A stretch of 64,000 nucleotides of DNA from Nitrincola schmidtii (GCF_008973715.1 NZ_WBOL01000003.1:186001-250000); one strand, 5' to 3'. Numbered from the stretch's first letter, positions 33,729 to 44,167 are shown. Numbers and translations: made by a program. The notes: generated from the sequence alone by a model not told the origin.

Positions 33729-34906
33729 GATTTAGTTGCTCCTGATTGTTTTGTATGCTGATTAAAAAAGGTCATCACGCTGCTGAAAAATAGATCTGCT
33801 ATGATCGCCAAGAGCAATATGGGAAGTGCCCCCAGTAACACCATATCCATTGCTGCTTGTCCAAGTCCTTGGAAAATAAAGTTACCTAAACCGCCGGCTC
33901 CAATAAGAGCTGCGACGGCTGTGAGTCCTATTGCTTGAATCGTGGTAATGCGAATGCCTTCAAGAATAACTGGCATCGCCAGTGGTAGTCTGACCTGGAT
34001 GAAAACTTGAGCAGGGCTCATACCCATGCCTTTAGCTGCTTCAATGACTGACTCTGATACTTCCTCAAGTGCGACAAACGTATTTCGCACCATGGGTAAC
34101 AGGCTGTAGGCGATTAATGCAATCATCGCGGGTGCCCACCCAATTCCGCTGACATTCATCGCTTGAAGCCATTCGCTTTTGGACGCTATGTATCCTAAAG
34201 GAGCGATCAGTAATCCAAATAATGCCAAGCTAGGAATGGTTTGAATAAAGTTAAGCAACGGAAAGATGATTTTCTGCGCTGTTGTTGATTTGCGCATCAT
34301 CGCCACTAGGCAGGCTGCCAGTAATATACTGGTAATCACGGCGCCACCCACTAGAGCAATGTGTATGTGTACGGCTTGATGAAATTGGTCGGATCGAGCA
34401 CCGTATTCACGCAATATGGCTAGGGTATCTAAACCACCCATCAGGTAGATAAAGACTGTCGAGATAAGAGGGAAAGAAAATATAAAACAATAAATTGAGC
34501 GTGATAGTTCAAGTTTTTGTTGTAACTCTATTAGCATCAATACCAGCAAGAAAAACACTAACCAAAAGGCGGAACCCAATCCTGTTCTGGCATGAGTTAA
34601 CGTCTCAGGAATATGGTTTTGCGCGAAACTTGATAAGCTTATCGGCATTAAGACAAGCAACAACGTTACTATGAAAAGTTGCAACCAACGTCTAAGGGAT
34701 AAGCGGGAAAACGATAGCAGAAAAGCACTGATCAGGAGGGTGGTAACGATGATCATCGACCACCATCCCACGGCATCTTGAAGTGAATAACCGACGCCAG
34801 GAAGAATGCGATTAGGCTGCAGGTTTACAAAATCAAGCGTCCAAATGGAAAGCAGTGATGCTCCGGTTAATACGGGCATCACTTTGTCGAATCGAATACC
34901 GAGCAT
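33725..34906 (-). CDS. yehY: YehY-like permease of an osmolyte ABC transporter
   Basis: 393 residues, longer than ordinary permeases: an extra N-terminal set of membrane helices precedes the core domain with EAAKGMGMSPAQVFIQVRLPLA. That extended design matches YehY (E. coli 385). It lies between the binding protein and the ATPase in the order yehZ-yehY-yehX-yehW. Confidence 0.88.
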   Translation of the reverse strand: MLGIRFDKVMPVLTGASLLSIWTLDFVNLQPNRILPGVGYSLQDAVGWWSMIIVTTLLISAFLLSFSRLSLRRWLQLFIVTLLLVLMPISLSSFAQNHIPETLTHARTGLGSAFWLVFFLLVLMLIELQQKLELSRSIYCFIFSFPLISTVFIYLMGGLDTLAILREYGARSDQFHQAVHIHIALVGGAVITSILLAACLVAMMRKSTTAQKIIFPLLNFIQTIPSLALFGLLIAPLGYIASKSEWLQAMNVSGIGWAPAMIALIAYSLLPMVRNTFVALEEVSESVIEAAKGMGMSPAQVFIQVRLPLAMPVILEGIRITTIQAIGLTAVAALIGAGGLGNFIFQGLGQAAMDMVLLGALPILLLAIIADLFFSSVMTFFNQHTKQSGATKS

Positions 34907-34927
34907 GAACTCCTTAACGCATCGGAT

Positions 34928-35842
34928 TTATTGACTGATGGAATCTAAAAAGCGCCTAGCGACCACTGAGGCATCTTCGCCGTTTACAGCCACATCACCG
35001 TTCAGCTTTTGAAGCGTTTCTAAATTCAGTTCAGCAAAAATAGGTGCAAGAATGCCAGCAATTTCTGGATGCTCCTTGAGAGTGCTCTCACGAATCACCG
35101 GTGCTGGCTGATATACAGGTTGTACTTCTAGCGTATCTTCTAACACCACTAAGTCCAAGGCAGGTAGGCCACCATCAGTCCCATAGGTCATGGCTGCATT
35201 CACGCCACTGGTTTGCAGAGCTGCCGCTCTCATGGTTGCGGCAGTATTACCCCCAGAAAGGATTAACAGCTGATCTGACTCCAAGGCAAAGCCATAGGCC
35301 TCCTGAAATGCAGGTAGGGCGCTAGGTGAATCGACAAACTCAGCACTGGCGGCAAATTTAAAATCACCACCATCATTTAAATAACTCGCCAAGTCTTCAA
35401 GAGTAGTGAGGTTTTGACCACGTGCTAAATCACCACGAACACTGATTGCCCAGGTATTGTTAGCGTCGGCTGGTGTCAGCCATACCAGTTTATTCGCATC
35501 GTAATCTAGCTTTTTGACCAGTTGATAGCTCTGTTCAGCATTTTTCCAGATACCCGCATCATCATGGTCAAAGAAAAATGCTCCATTACCTGTATATTCA
35601 GGATAGATATCAATTTCACCATTAATCAGAGCATTACGTACGATGCTGGTGCCGCCTAACTGAATGCGGTTAGTCGCTGCAATTCCGGCATCTTCTAATG
35701 CAAAATAGATAAGATGGCCTAACACAGACCCTTCTGTATCAATTTTTGATGAAACAACCACTGGCGACTGCGCCATTAGGCTGCTGCTAAGCATCACGGA
35801 TCCCGCTAGTATCATCGTCTTTAGGGTGTTCTTAATTTTCAT
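34928..35842 (-). CDS. yehZ: OsmF/YehZ-like quaternary-amine binding protein
   Basis: 304-residue periplasmic protein with a signal peptide (MKIKNTLKTMILAGSVMLSS, cut after LMA). Contains VVVSSKIDTEGSVLGHLIYFALE and GEIDIYPEYTGNGAFF, typical of OpuAC-type glycine betaine/choline binding proteins; E. coli YehZ binds betaine with low affinity and is stress-induced. First gene of the four-gene operon; AGGAG precedes the start. Whether betaine is the true ligand is unknown. Confidence 0.9.
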   Translation of the reverse strand: MKIKNTLKTMILAGSVMLSSSLMAQSPVVVSSKIDTEGSVLGHLIYFALEDAGIAATNRIQLGGTSIVRNALINGEIDIYPEYTGNGAFFFDHDDAGIWKNAEQSYQLVKKLDYDANKLVWLTPADANNTWAISVRGDLARGQNLTTLEDLASYLNDGGDFKFAASAEFVDSPSALPAFQEAYGFALESDQLLILSGGNTAATMRAAALQTSGVNAAMTYGTDGGLPALDLVVLEDTLEVQPVYQPAPVIRESTLKEHPEIAGILAPIFAELNLETLQKLNGDVAVNGEDASVVARRFLDSISQ

Positions 35843-35900
35843 AAATAACTTCTCCTAGGTGCTTTTATCAAACCAAGCTTTCCAGCATAGCGATTGAGTA

Positions 35901-37100
35901 TTACAGCAGACCATCAGCACGAAACATCGACTTGATACCCCGTAATGCTTGACGTATACGGTCTTGGTTCTCAATTAGAGCAAAACGAACATGATCATCG
36001 CCGTAATCACCAAATCCAATACCGGGTGAAACCGAGACTTTCGCATCGGCTAACATCTTTTTGGCGAATTCTAACGAGCCTAATTGAGCATAAGCTTCTG
36101 GAATTTTTGCCCAGACATACATGGACGCTTTGGGTTTTTCTACCATCCAGCCTATTTCATGAAGGCCTTTGACTAACACATCGCGTCGTTTTTGGTATTG
36201 ACCTGCAATCTCATGCACACAGGTTTGATCGCCTTCTAACGCAGCAATCGCAGCCACTTGAAGTGGTGTAAAAGTACCGTAGTCGTGATAGCTTTTTATC
36301 CGAGATAGCGCGTTGACAAGTTCTGGGTTACCCACCATGAAACCAATACGCCATCCAGCCATGTTGTAACTTTTAGACAGTGTAAAAAACTCAACGGCGA
36401 CATCTTTAGCTCCCTCTACCTGCATAATCGAAGGAGCTTTCCAGTCATCAAAGACGATATCGGCATACGCGAGGTCATGCACAACCAGTACGCCATGCTC
36501 TTTTGCTAAGGCGATGACGCGTTCAAAAAAGTCGATTTCAACACACTGAGCCGTGGGATTAGAAGGAAACCCCAAAATCATCATTTTGGGTTTCGGAATA
36601 CTTTCTTTAATGGCGCGTTCGAGTTCAGCAAAAAAGTCGATACCCGGAATCAAAGGAACCGATCGAACTTGAGCACCCGCGATGACCGCACCGTAGATAT
36701 GAATAGGGTAGCTAGGGTTAGGCACTAACACACCATCACCTCGATCAAGCGTTGCAAGCATAAGGTGAGCTAAGCCTTCCTTAGAACCGATAGTAACAAT
36801 GGCTTCGGTTTCAGGATCTATGTCAACGTCATAACGATTTTTGTACCAGTGGCTGATGGCGCGACGTAATCTTGGAATACCTTTCGAGGTTGAATAGCCA
36901 TGCGTATCCGGTCGCTGGGCAACGGTGCAGAGCTTTTCGACAATATGCGGCGGGGTAGCACCATCAGGATTACCCATACTGAGATCAATGATGTCTTCGC
37001 CACGTCGGCGCGCAGCCATTTTCAGTTCAGCGGTGATATTGAAGACATAAGGAGGCAAGCGCTCAATGCGCTCAAAACGAATAGAAGATTTGTCAGACAT
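35901..37100 (-). CDS. alaC: Alanine-forming aminotransferase AlaC
   Basis: 399-residue class I PLP aminotransferase. [18 protein letters not shown] at the start and the PLP lysine in [19 protein letters not shown] are typical of AlaC (YfdZ), which makes alanine from pyruvate and glutamate. SNPTAQC and the phosphate-cup residues are present. Monocistronic; the 199-bp gap to the divergent glyoxalase gene holds its promoter, though no clear consensus can be fixed. Confidence 0.92.
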   Translation of the reverse strand: MSDKSSIRFERIERLPPYVFNITAELKMAARRRGEDIIDLSMGNPDGATPPHIVEKLCTVAQRPDTHGYSTSKGIPRLRRAISHWYKNRYDVDIDPETEAIVTIGSKEGLAHLMLATLDRGDGVLVPNPSYPIHIYGAVIAGAQVRSVPLIPGIDFFAELERAIKESIPKPKMMILGFPSNPTAQCVEIDFFERVIALAKEHGVLVVHDLAYADIVFDDWKAPSIMQVEGAKDVAVEFFTLSKSYNMAGWRIGFMVGNPELVNALSRIKSYHDYGTFTPLQVAAIAALEGDQTCVHEIAGQYQKRRDVLVKGLHEIGWMVEKPKASMYVWAKIPEAYAQLGSLEFAKKMLADAKVSVSPGIGFGDYGDDHVRFALIENQDRIRQALRGIKSMFRADGLL

Positions 37101-37299
37101 GATATTTCTCTCACGTAAGCGCCCAGAACCGTCTGAGCGACGTAGATTGTCAATTACAACCTTTTTGCACCTTAGCGTTTGATCTTAGATGGGTCAAGAA
37201 AACAATGAATCGATTTATCGTTTGCTGTCGTAAGGCTGAGGTGGTTAAACTGCGTCGCTTAAAGATTCTTTCATAGAGCTGCTTAACAAGGAGAGAATA

Positions 37300-37722
37300 A
37301 TGAAATACTTACACACCATGATTCGTGTTAAAGATTTAGAGCAATCGATGGCTTTTTTTAAGCACTTGGGGCTTGAAGAGATACGTCGTCATGAAAGTGA
37401 GCAAGGGCGTTTTACGCTGGTTTTTATGGCACCTCCGGGTCAACTTGAATGCCCATTAGAACTAACCTATAACTGGGATGGCGACCAAGGCTTACCCTCA
37501 GATAGTCGACATTTTGGTCATGTTGCTTATGAGGTAGATGATATTTATGCCACCTGTTCGGCGCTTCAGCAAGCCGGCATCCTAATCAATCGCCCACCTA
37601 GAGATGGTCGCATGGCCTTTGTGCGTTCACCCGATAATATCTCCATCGAACTTCTGCAAAAAGGAGATGCGCTAGCGCCTCAAGAGCCTTGGAGCAGTAT
37701 GGAAAATACAGGACATTGGTAA
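37300..37722 (+). CDS. gloA: Glyoxalase I-type lactoylglutathione lyase
   Basis: 140-residue vicinal-oxygen-chelate protein. Metal ligands appear as His5 (YLHTMIRV), the Glu in PLELTYNW, His in HFGHVAYEV and Glu in ISIELLQ. Converts the methylglyoxal-glutathione adduct to lactoylglutathione. The ribosome site AAGGAGAG precedes the ATG. C-terminus [11 protein letters not shown] is somewhat longer than E. coli GloA. Confidence 0.9.
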   Translation: MKYLHTMIRVKDLEQSMAFFKHLGLEEIRRHESEQGRFTLVFMAPPGQLECPLELTYNWDGDQGLPSDSRHFGHVAYEVDDIYATCSALQQAGILINRPPRDGRMAFVRSPDNISIELLQKGDALAPQEPWSSMENTGHW

Positions 37723-37724
37723 CA

Positions 37725-38453
37725 ATGATCGAGCAATTTTATCTTGGCTGGGATGTCGGGGGTTGGAATTGTGATAAAAACGCCCTAAGCCGAGATGCGC
37801 TGGTTCTACTGAACGCTAAGGGTGAGTGGGTAGGTAGTGCATGGCGCGGTAACCTTCGTGACATCATTAATCAAGCCAGCACACCAACGGAATTTATTAC
37901 CGCTGTGTTTGGTTTATGTGACGTGGCGGTGCCTGACAAACCATTTCATGTCACCTTAGCCATAGATACGCCACTTGGCTTTTCAGATGCCTTTGTTGAG
38001 TTGATTACTCAAGATAGGGCAACAGCGTATATAGGGCTTTCTCAAGATAACCCTTACTTGTATCGAGCGACGGAACGTTTTCTCTTTGAGCGTGGCATTA
38101 AACCCCTGTCGCCCATTAAGGATATGATTGGTAGCCAAGCAACCAAGGGTATTCATTTTTTGTCTCGATTTGCACCGAATAAAGTCTTGGCAGGGGTCTG
38201 GAGCGATGGTTCTCAGTTAACTGCATTTGAAGGGTATCCTTCAGCCTGTAAGCGATCCCCGATAATGCAGCAATACTTTGCTGAATATCCAGATTTACTG
38301 AACGATGACAAGCGCGATGCGTTGTGGTGTGCTTTAATCGCTTTTCTTTTTGATACAGATAAAGACAAAGTGGCCTTTCCCCACAAGGATATTTCAATGA
38401 CTGAGGGTTGGATTTTTGTGCCTTTAGACGCATTTAGCGACAGTACCCTTTGA
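37725..38453 (+). CDS. DUF429 family protein, RNase H-like fold
   Basis: 242 residues. FYLGWDVGGWNCDKNA resembles the first acidic strand of RNase H-like enzymes, and LAIDTPLGFSDAF, ERFLFERG and the ALWCALIAFLF region fit DUF429, described as predicted nuclease-like proteins. Function unknown. ATG 37725 lies just after the gloA stop; an earlier frame start inside gloA is unlikely. Confidence 0.75.
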   Translation: MIEQFYLGWDVGGWNCDKNALSRDALVLLNAKGEWVGSAWRGNLRDIINQASTPTEFITAVFGLCDVAVPDKPFHVTLAIDTPLGFSDAFVELITQDRATAYIGLSQDNPYLYRATERFLFERGIKPLSPIKDMIGSQATKGIHFLSRFAPNKVLAGVWSDGSQLTAFEGYPSACKRSPIMQQYFAEYPDLLNDDKRDALWCALIAFLFDTDKDKVAFPHKDISMTEGWIFVPLDAFSDSTL

Positions 38454-38561
38454 TTTAGTGTTGTTTTTATAACAATTTTATGAAAATTTTTACACTTGCT
38501 ATGCTCTATTTGAATAGTGATGTGCGTAAAGAGCAACATCACCTACTGGAGAAGACTGAAC

Positions 38562-38927
38562 ATGCCGTTGAGCAATGCGATTATTAAGATTACCAACCTG
38601 CGACTTCGCACGTTTATCGGGTTTAACCCAGAAGAGCGTGAAAAGAAGCAAGATGTTGTCATTAATGCTGAAATTCATTATCCCATTAATCGTGGTTGCT
38701 TAACCGATCAAGTGGATGCTGCATTAGACTACAAGGGAATCACTAAACAAATCATCGCACATGTCGAAGATGGACAGTTCCTGTTACTCGAAAAACTTGT
38801 GTCAGATGTGTTGAGCATTTGCACTCAAGCAGAGGTGGTGACTCATGCTCAAGTCCGAATTGATAAACCGCATGCGTTAAGGTTTGCTGACTCGGTTTCT
38901 CTCACACTTCATTATGATAAAAGCTGA
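38562..38927 (+). CDS. folX: Dihydroneopterin triphosphate 2'-epimerase
   Basis: 121-residue member of the FolB/FolX tunnelling fold. IIKITNLRLRTFIGF, DYKGITKQIIAHVEDG, LLEKLVSDVL and KPHALRFADSVSLTLHY match E. coli FolX closely along its length. It makes dihydromonapterin triphosphate. ATG 38562 with GGAGAAG upstream is used; the frame starting at 38517 adds unconserved residues. Confidence 0.93.
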   Translation: MPLSNAIIKITNLRLRTFIGFNPEEREKKQDVVINAEIHYPINRGCLTDQVDAALDYKGITKQIIAHVEDGQFLLLEKLVSDVLSICTQAEVVTHAQVRIDKPHALRFADSVSLTLHYDKS

Positions 38928-38949
38928 TTAAAAGCACAGGAGCAGATGT

Positions 38950-39588
38950 ATGATCTCCAATGAAGCGGCACGTGTTCGTCAAGTATTGATCGATAGGGGA
39001 TTAGAAACACCTCTAACGGAACAGAGTTTATCGGCTGAAGAAAAATATCAGAAGATCAAAGCGTCTATGACTGATGTTGTGAAAACACTAGGTTTGGATC
39101 TTGCTGATGACAGTTTGGCTGAAACGCCACATCGTATTGCTAAAATGTATGTCTATGAGATTTTCTCTGGGCTAGATTATTCAAACTTTCCATCGATGTC
39201 TCTTATTGAAAATAAGATGCAAGTTGACGAGATGGTAAAAGTTTCTGATATTGATTTAACCAGTACGTGTGAACACCATTTTATTACCATTGATGGGTCT
39301 GCAACGGTGGCTTACATTCCCAATGAAAAAATCATTGGTCTTTCAAAAATCAATCGTTTAGTGCGCTTTTTTGCACAAAGACCTCAAGTGCAAGAGAGGC
39401 TGACTCAGCAGGTTTTAGTTGCGCTACAAGCTTTGTTGGAAACTGAAAATGTTGCGGTTTCTATTGAAGCAACACACTACTGCGTTAAATCCCGTGGTGT
39501 GATGGATGTTAATTCTAAAACATCAACAACTGCTCTTGGCGGGGTTTTTAAAGAAAATATTCATACTAGAGCTGAGTTTTTAAAATAA
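38950..39588 (+). CDS. folE: GTP cyclohydrolase I
   Basis: 212-residue FolE. Zinc and catalytic residues appear in [12 protein letters not shown] (Cys, His-His) and [12 protein letters not shown] (His, Cys). [20 protein letters not shown] and [20 protein letters not shown] are diagnostic. It makes dihydroneopterin triphosphate from GTP and lies between folX and folM, which points to pterin cofactor synthesis and not only to folate. Confidence 0.95.
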   Translation: MISNEAARVRQVLIDRGLETPLTEQSLSAEEKYQKIKASMTDVVKTLGLDLADDSLAETPHRIAKMYVYEIFSGLDYSNFPSMSLIENKMQVDEMVKVSDIDLTSTCEHHFITIDGSATVAYIPNEKIIGLSKINRLVRFFAQRPQVQERLTQQVLVALQALLETENVAVSIEATHYCVKSRGVMDVNSKTSTTALGGVFKENIHTRAEFLK

Positions 39589-39656
39589 TACTCAAAAATA
39601 AGTTTTACATGCATATCTTTATTGCTAATTTTCATGAGTTATAAGGGAGAAGTCTC

Positions 39657-40361
39657 TTGAGTGAAGTTATTCTGATTACCGGCGTGGGTCAGAGAATAGG
39701 GTTTCATCTGGCTGAGCATTTACAGCAACAGGGTTATCAGGTGATCGGTACCTATCGTACTGAACGTTCTTCACTACAACACTTGACCAATCTTGGTATT
39801 GACCTGTTTCAATGTGATTTTAATGTCGGTGATCAGGTTCAAGCGTTGATATCGCATGTAAAAAATAAGTCACCTGCATTAAGAGGTATTATTCATAATG
39901 CCTCTGACTGGTTGCCTGATGGTACAGCGGATCAAGCGCTATTGACCATGCATGTGATGATGCACATTCATGTTGCTGTTCCGTATCAACTAAATTTGGC
40001 ACTTAAAGATCTGTTATTAGCTTCCAACTCGGCTGATATTATTCACATTACCGACTACGTGGCAGAGAAGGGAAGTAAAAAACATATTGCTTATGCTGCA
40101 AGCAAGGCTGCTCTGTCTAATATGACGTTATCCTTCGCACAACTGCTAGCACCCAAGGTTAAAGTTAACAATATTGCACCGGCACTCATCTTGTTCAATG
40201 AAGGTGATGATGAAGAATATAAGTTAAAAGCACGCGCTAAGTCATTAATGAATAAAGAAGCTGGCGCAGCTGAGATGACAAATGTTGTTGATTATTTGCT
40301 CAATAGCGGTTATGTCACAGGTCGTACCTTGGCGGTTGATGGCGGTCGACATTTAAAATAG
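39657..40361 (+). CDS. folM: Dihydromonapterin reductase
   Basis: 234-residue short-chain dehydrogenase with VILITGVGQRIGFHLAEHLQ and the Tyr-xxx-Lys pair in AYAASKAAL. Proximity to folX and folE, and GVGQRIG, match FolM, which reduces dihydromonapterin to tetrahydromonapterin with NADPH. The start is TTG at 39657, supported by AAGGGAGA five to eleven bases upstream and by the conserved EVILITG strand directly after it. Confidence 0.9.
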   Translation: MSEVILITGVGQRIGFHLAEHLQQQGYQVIGTYRTERSSLQHLTNLGIDLFQCDFNVGDQVQALISHVKNKSPALRGIIHNASDWLPDGTADQALLTMHVMMHIHVAVPYQLNLALKDLLLASNSADIIHITDYVAEKGSKKHIAYAASKAALSNMTLSFAQLLAPKVKVNNIAPALILFNEGDDEEYKLKARAKSLMNKEAGAAEMTNVVDYLLNSGYVTGRTLAVDGGRHLK

Positions 40362-40375
40362 AAAAGCATCTAAAA

Positions 40376-40397
40376 TTGGAAAGCAACGCTTTTCCAA
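40376..40397. terminator. Hairpin between folM and the sirtuin gene
   Basis: TTGGAAAGC and GCTTTTCCAA pair around an AAC loop with one bulged T, between two convergent genes. No T-run follows on either strand, so termination is only plausible. Confidence 0.4.
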
Positions 40398-40401
40398 AGA
40401 C

Positions 40402-41223
40402 TCATAGATTCTTTATCACTAAATCCAAGGTTTCCTTAATCGGTGCTTTTATCTGTAATTGAGAGATAGGGTCTGCGCGAGTCACTCCTAGGGTCAGTGT
40501 CGTGATGGGTAGTTTCCAGTCAGCAGCATAACGACAAAAACGAAATCCAGAATAAACCATTAACGAAGAGCCAATCACTAATAATCCATCGGAACTCTTG
40601 AGTGTGTCTAAGCTGTGATGGACTCGTTCTTTAGGCACATTGTCGCCAAAAAACACCACGTCTGGCTTAAGAATGCCGCCACACTTGGGGCAATCGGGGA
40701 CCTTAAAGGTAGAAAAATCCATCTCTATATTCGCATCACCATCAGGTGCGGCCTCTGCTTGAATAGAGGCAAAATCAGGATTTAACTCGGCAGAGCGTGT
40801 TTGGACGTTATTACGGTCAACACGATAATCGCACGACATGCAGATGACTTGATCGGATCGTCCATGCAGATCCGTAACCTGTTGCGAACCTGCATGTTGA
40901 TGCAGACGATCAACATTCTGCGTCACTAACAGGTTGATATGGCCTTTATGTTCCAAATCCACCAGTGCATAGTGCGCAGGATTTGGTTTGGCATCACGCA
41001 TGACAGGCCAGCCCGGTAAACTTCTTCCCCAATAACGTTGTCTTACAGACAGTTGCGTCATAAATGCTTGATGCTGCACCGGTTGTTTTTGCTGCCATTG
41101 GCCATTCGCATCTCGATAAGCAGGAATTCCTGAATCTGTGCTCATGCCAGCTCCGGTCAGCACCATCAGGCGAGGGTGCTTGCGGATAAATGTATGAAGT
41201 TTTTCGGCTGCTTCTGAAATCAA
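40402..41223 (-). CDS. Sir2-family NAD-dependent protein deacylase (class II sirtuin)
   Basis: 273-residue sirtuin: VLTGAGMSTDSGIPAYRD (NAD binding), TQNVDRLHQHAG, the catalytic His in DLHGR and two zinc-binding cysteine pairs (CMSC and CPKC). Spacing and length resemble the SIRT4-like class II group. It removes acyl groups from lysines using NAD. Monocistronic. Confidence 0.92.
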   Translation of the reverse strand: MISEAAEKLHTFIRKHPRLMVLTGAGMSTDSGIPAYRDANGQWQQKQPVQHQAFMTQLSVRQRYWGRSLPGWPVMRDAKPNPAHYALVDLEHKGHINLLVTQNVDRLHQHAGSQQVTDLHGRSDQVICMSCDYRVDRNNVQTRSAELNPDFASIQAEAAPDGDANIEMDFSTFKVPDCPKCGGILKPDVVFFGDNVPKERVHHSLDTLKSSDGLLVIGSSLMVYSGFRFCRYAADWKLPITTLTLGVTRADPISQLQIKAPIKETLDLVIKNL

Positions 41224-41279
41224 CTTATTTCTCTTTTAATGTTGTTAAGCTTCAGCTCATTTAACCACTGTAAACTGAG

Positions 41280-41918
41280 ATGATGATAAAGACGATTACA
41301 CTTACGTACCAATGCATATTAATGGTTCTTCTAGTCATAGGAGTAACGGCTTGTGGAACTCGCTATCCTCTGAATATTCCAGAAGAGCAGTGGGTGTTGA
41401 TGTCACCGCAACAGCAGTTAGATGCCAGAAGTCAGCAAGCGGCACTTGATAAAGCCGCTCATGAGCGAAGAGTGGCTGAAGCGCGGGCAAGAGAGGCTGA
41501 GGCTCTTAAAGAAGCAGCAGAGCTAGATCAGCGTAGACGAAATGCAGAATACGGCGAAAGAGTGCAATGTATTTTAGATCCTGCTGAAGTCTATGTCAGA
41601 GGGCGCTGGGAAGCTGCAAGACCTGTTGCACTAGATCTTGTTAGTGGTTTCGCCGATGAAATGGAAGCCATCGATTCGCGTGGGCACTATGGTCAATCTT
41701 TTTATGCCAGTTTCGATGGTCAAACCGTTCGTGTGTGTCGTTCAGCAAATGCCGTTCAACGACGTTCAGTGGGAGAGTGTGCAGAAATGATTGCGACTCG
41801 ACAGCAATATGAGCGAGGTATTTCGCGCCAGATTGAACAAGATAGATTAATTCGAGGTGATTTGTACTGTGATTTAGTACCTCAAGCACCGCGTGGGCAG
41901 CGCTTGAGGTTGCATTAG
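41280..41918 (+). CDS. Predicted lipoprotein with charged coiled-coil region
   Basis: 212 residues. A lipoprotein signal peptide ends in the lipobox VTACG, so the mature protein is probably a membrane-anchored lipoprotein with Cys at about residue 25. Then a strongly charged helical segment (QQAALDKAAHERRVAEARAREAEALKEAAEL) and a C-terminal half with five cysteines and no recognised family. Function unknown. Confidence 0.8.
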   Translation: MMIKTITLTYQCILMVLLVIGVTACGTRYPLNIPEEQWVLMSPQQQLDARSQQAALDKAAHERRVAEARAREAEALKEAAELDQRRRNAEYGERVQCILDPAEVYVRGRWEAARPVALDLVSGFADEMEAIDSRGHYGQSFYASFDGQTVRVCRSANAVQRRSVGECAEMIATRQQYERGISRQIEQDRLIRGDLYCDLVPQAPRGQRLRLH

Positions 41919-41935
41919 TAACCTATTGTTACTAA
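41915..41935. terminator. Hairpin between the lipoprotein gene and rimO
   Basis: TTAGTAAC (41915-41922) and GTTACTAA (41928-41935) form a perfect 8-bp stem with a five-base loop, overlapping the end of both convergent genes. A second stem, CTCAAGC/GCTTGAG (41881-41908), lies just before it. Confidence 0.55.
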
Positions 41936-43248
41936 ATGAGTTCTGCCCAAAGGTCGTATTCATCTGCGTCAATAACGCGGGCGCGGACAATACTACCAGG
42001 GATTAAATGAGTCGCATTGTCCAAGAAAACCTGACCGTCGATTTCTGGTGCATCTGCTTTACTGCGCCCAACAGCGCCTTCTTCAACCACTTCATCTATG
42101 ATGACATCGATCTCTGTTCCGATCTTCTGCTGCAGTTTTGCGGCACTGATTCGCGCTTGAACTGCCATAAAACGCTCCCAACGATCTTGCTTAATATCAT
42201 CAGGAATATGCTCGGCAATATCATTGGCTGTTGCGCCATCAACCGGTGAGTATTGGAAGCATCCCACGCGATCAAGCTGAGCTTCTTCCAGAAAATCCAA
42301 TAATTCTTGGAAGTCTTGTTCGGTTTCACCGGGGAAACCAACAATAAAGGTGCTACGAATCACGAGTTCCGGGCAAATAGCACGCCAAGCGCGAATACGC
42401 TCAAGGGTGTTTTCCGCATGTGCAGGACGTTTCATCATCTTTAGAACGCGAGGGCTGGCATGCTGGAATGGTATATCCAAGTAAGGAAGAATTTTTCCTT
42501 CTGCCATCAAAGGAATCACTTTATCGACTGATGGATAAGGGTAAACATAATGCAAGCGAACCCATACACCCAAATCGCCGAGTGCCTGACAAAGTTCCAA
42601 TAACCGCGTTTTAACCGGACGGCCATTCCAAATACCCAGAGGGTATTTCAAATCGACACCGTATGCACTGGTATCTTGAGAGACGATCAGTAGCTCTTTT
42701 ACGCCTGCTTTAACTAAGCCTTCCGCTTCTTTCATCACATCTTCAGCTTTGCGGGAAACCAGGTCGCCACGAAGGGAAGGGATGATGCAGAAAGTACAGC
42801 GATGATTACAGCCTTCACTGATTTTTACATAAGCATAATGACGAGGGGTCAGTTTAATACCTTGTGGAGGCACTAGGCTGATAAATGGATCATGAACAGG
42901 AGTATGAGGTGCATGTTCATGAACAGCGTTCACCACGGACTCGTAGGCTTGAGGTCCAGTTACCGTTAACACTTGAGGATGTAGGTTGCGAATTTCATCT
43001 TCATTCACACCAAGACATCCGGTAACGATCACGCGACCGTTTTCTTTGATGGCTTCACCGATGGCATCCAAGGATTCTGCTTTAGCGCTATCGATAAAGC
43101 CGCAGGTGTTGACGACCACGATGTCGGCATTGTCATAAGAAGGAGAGATCTCATATCCCTCTGTACGAAGTTGGGTCAGGATGCGTTCGGAGTCAACGAG
43201 TGCTTTAGGGCAGCCTAGGCTAACAAAGCCTACCTTGGGTGCGTTCAT
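41932..43248 (-). CDS. rimO: Ribosomal protein S12 methylthiotransferase
   Basis: 438-residue radical-SAM enzyme that methylthiolates Asp88 (Asp89 in some numbering) of protein S12. N-terminal UPF0004 domain holds three cysteines ([25 protein letters not shown]), the radical SAM cluster motif is CNHRCTFC, and a TRAM domain ends the protein ([17 protein letters not shown]). Complete. Confidence 0.96.
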   Translation of the reverse strand: MNAPKVGFVSLGCPKALVDSERILTQLRTEGYEISPSYDNADIVVVNTCGFIDSAKAESLDAIGEAIKENGRVIVTGCLGVNEDEIRNLHPQVLTVTGPQAYESVVNAVHEHAPHTPVHDPFISLVPPQGIKLTPRHYAYVKISEGCNHRCTFCIIPSLRGDLVSRKAEDVMKEAEGLVKAGVKELLIVSQDTSAYGVDLKYPLGIWNGRPVKTRLLELCQALGDLGVWVRLHYVYPYPSVDKVIPLMAEGKILPYLDIPFQHASPRVLKMMKRPAHAENTLERIRAWRAICPELVIRSTFIVGFPGETEQDFQELLDFLEEAQLDRVGCFQYSPVDGATANDIAEHIPDDIKQDRWERFMAVQARISAAKLQQKIGTEIDVIIDEVVEEGAVGRSKADAPEIDGQVFLDNATHLIPGSIVRARVIDADEYDLWAELI

Positions 43249-43337
43249 ATACTTTCAAAAAACCTTAGAAGAAATCAAAGCGCAATTTTATCGAAATCCA
43301 CTTAAAGAGGCGAGTAAAGACGCTTGCATAGGCTTTT

Positions 43338-43383
43338 AATAATGATATTATTGCTAACGATACATACCATTCAATACGTATTG
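43338..43383 (+). promoter_or_regulatory. Palindromic candidate operators of the KfrA-like gene
   Basis: AATAAT-GAT-ATTATT (43338-43352) and the perfect 12-bp palindrome CAATACGTATTG (43372-43383) lie within 60 bp upstream of the KfrA-like start. KfrA proteins bind their own promoter, so these are likely autoregulation sites. Confidence 0.5.
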
Positions 43384-43396
43384 TGTACTAAATAAT

Positions 43397-44125
43397 ATGG
43401 CTAGAAGCAGTAATACTCATCAAGCAGTTTTTAAGGCAGCAGACACCTTGCTAGAGCAAGGTGTGCGTCCTACTCAGCAAAATGTGCGAGATTTAATTGG
43501 TAGTGGCAGCATTACAACCATCAACAAAGCTTTGGGTGACTGGTGGGGCTCATTAAGTGAGCGGCTCAATCGTCGTCACGATCATCCTGAATTACCAGAA
43601 CCTGTGATTAGGTTAGCGAATCAGACGTGGGATAGGGCGTTGGCTTATGCTGAAAAACGCTTTCAAGAGCAAAGCGCTGTTTACAGTGATCGTATTCGAG
43701 AGCTTGAAGAGCTGCTGCACAAGGCCGAGCAGGATGGCGGCCATTCGTTAATAGCATTACAGAAGGATTATCAAGCGCTATTGCAGAAATATACGTCCTT
43801 GTTAGATGAAGTTAGAGTTCAGCATCAAGCCGTTAATACGCTTGAAGAAAAGTTATTTCGTAGTAATAGTAAGCTAGAGGTCACCGAACGAGAGTTGAAT
43901 CAGTCGCGTCTATCTGCTGGAGGAAATCTACAGCAAAGTGATGAAGTGATTGAATATCGTGTTAAAATCCGGATTCAAGAGGAGGAGATAACTCGTCTTA
44001 AGAAGCAAAATGCTGATCTGCAATCCGATAATGCAAGCCTAAGACGCGCACTGTCTGAGGCGGAGAAAGAATCGCTCGAACGTCGTCATCAGTTAGAATT
44101 GGCACAAGCTCGTCATTCTAAGTGA
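43397..44125 (+). CDS. Chromosomal KfrA-like DNA-binding protein with long coiled coil
   Basis: 242 residues. The N-terminal ~110 residues fit the KfrA DNA-binding domain (HQAVFKAADTLLEQGVRPTQQNVRDLIGSGSITTINKALGDWW), and from ~residue 70 onward a long coiled coil (YSDRIRELEELLHKAEQDG, QQSDEVIEYRVKIRIQEEE). KfrA was described on plasmids as an alpha-helical DNA-binding protein linked to segregation; here the copy sits ~2.7 kb from the dif site. Confidence 0.8.
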   Translation: MARSSNTHQAVFKAADTLLEQGVRPTQQNVRDLIGSGSITTINKALGDWWGSLSERLNRRHDHPELPEPVIRLANQTWDRALAYAEKRFQEQSAVYSDRIRELEELLHKAEQDGGHSLIALQKDYQALLQKYTSLLDEVRVQHQAVNTLEEKLFRSNSKLEVTERELNQSRLSAGGNLQQSDEVIEYRVKIRIQEEEITRLKKQNADLQSDNASLRRALSEAEKESLERRHQLELAQARHSK

Positions 44126-44167
44126 TTCATATGCAACAGTAACGATTGTGTCTGGTTAACGGAAATA

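Noticed and set aside
43397-44125. Plasmid origin implied by the KfrA-like gene
   Set aside because: No replication initiator, iterons or partition genes accompany it, and neighbours are chromosomal housekeeping genes.
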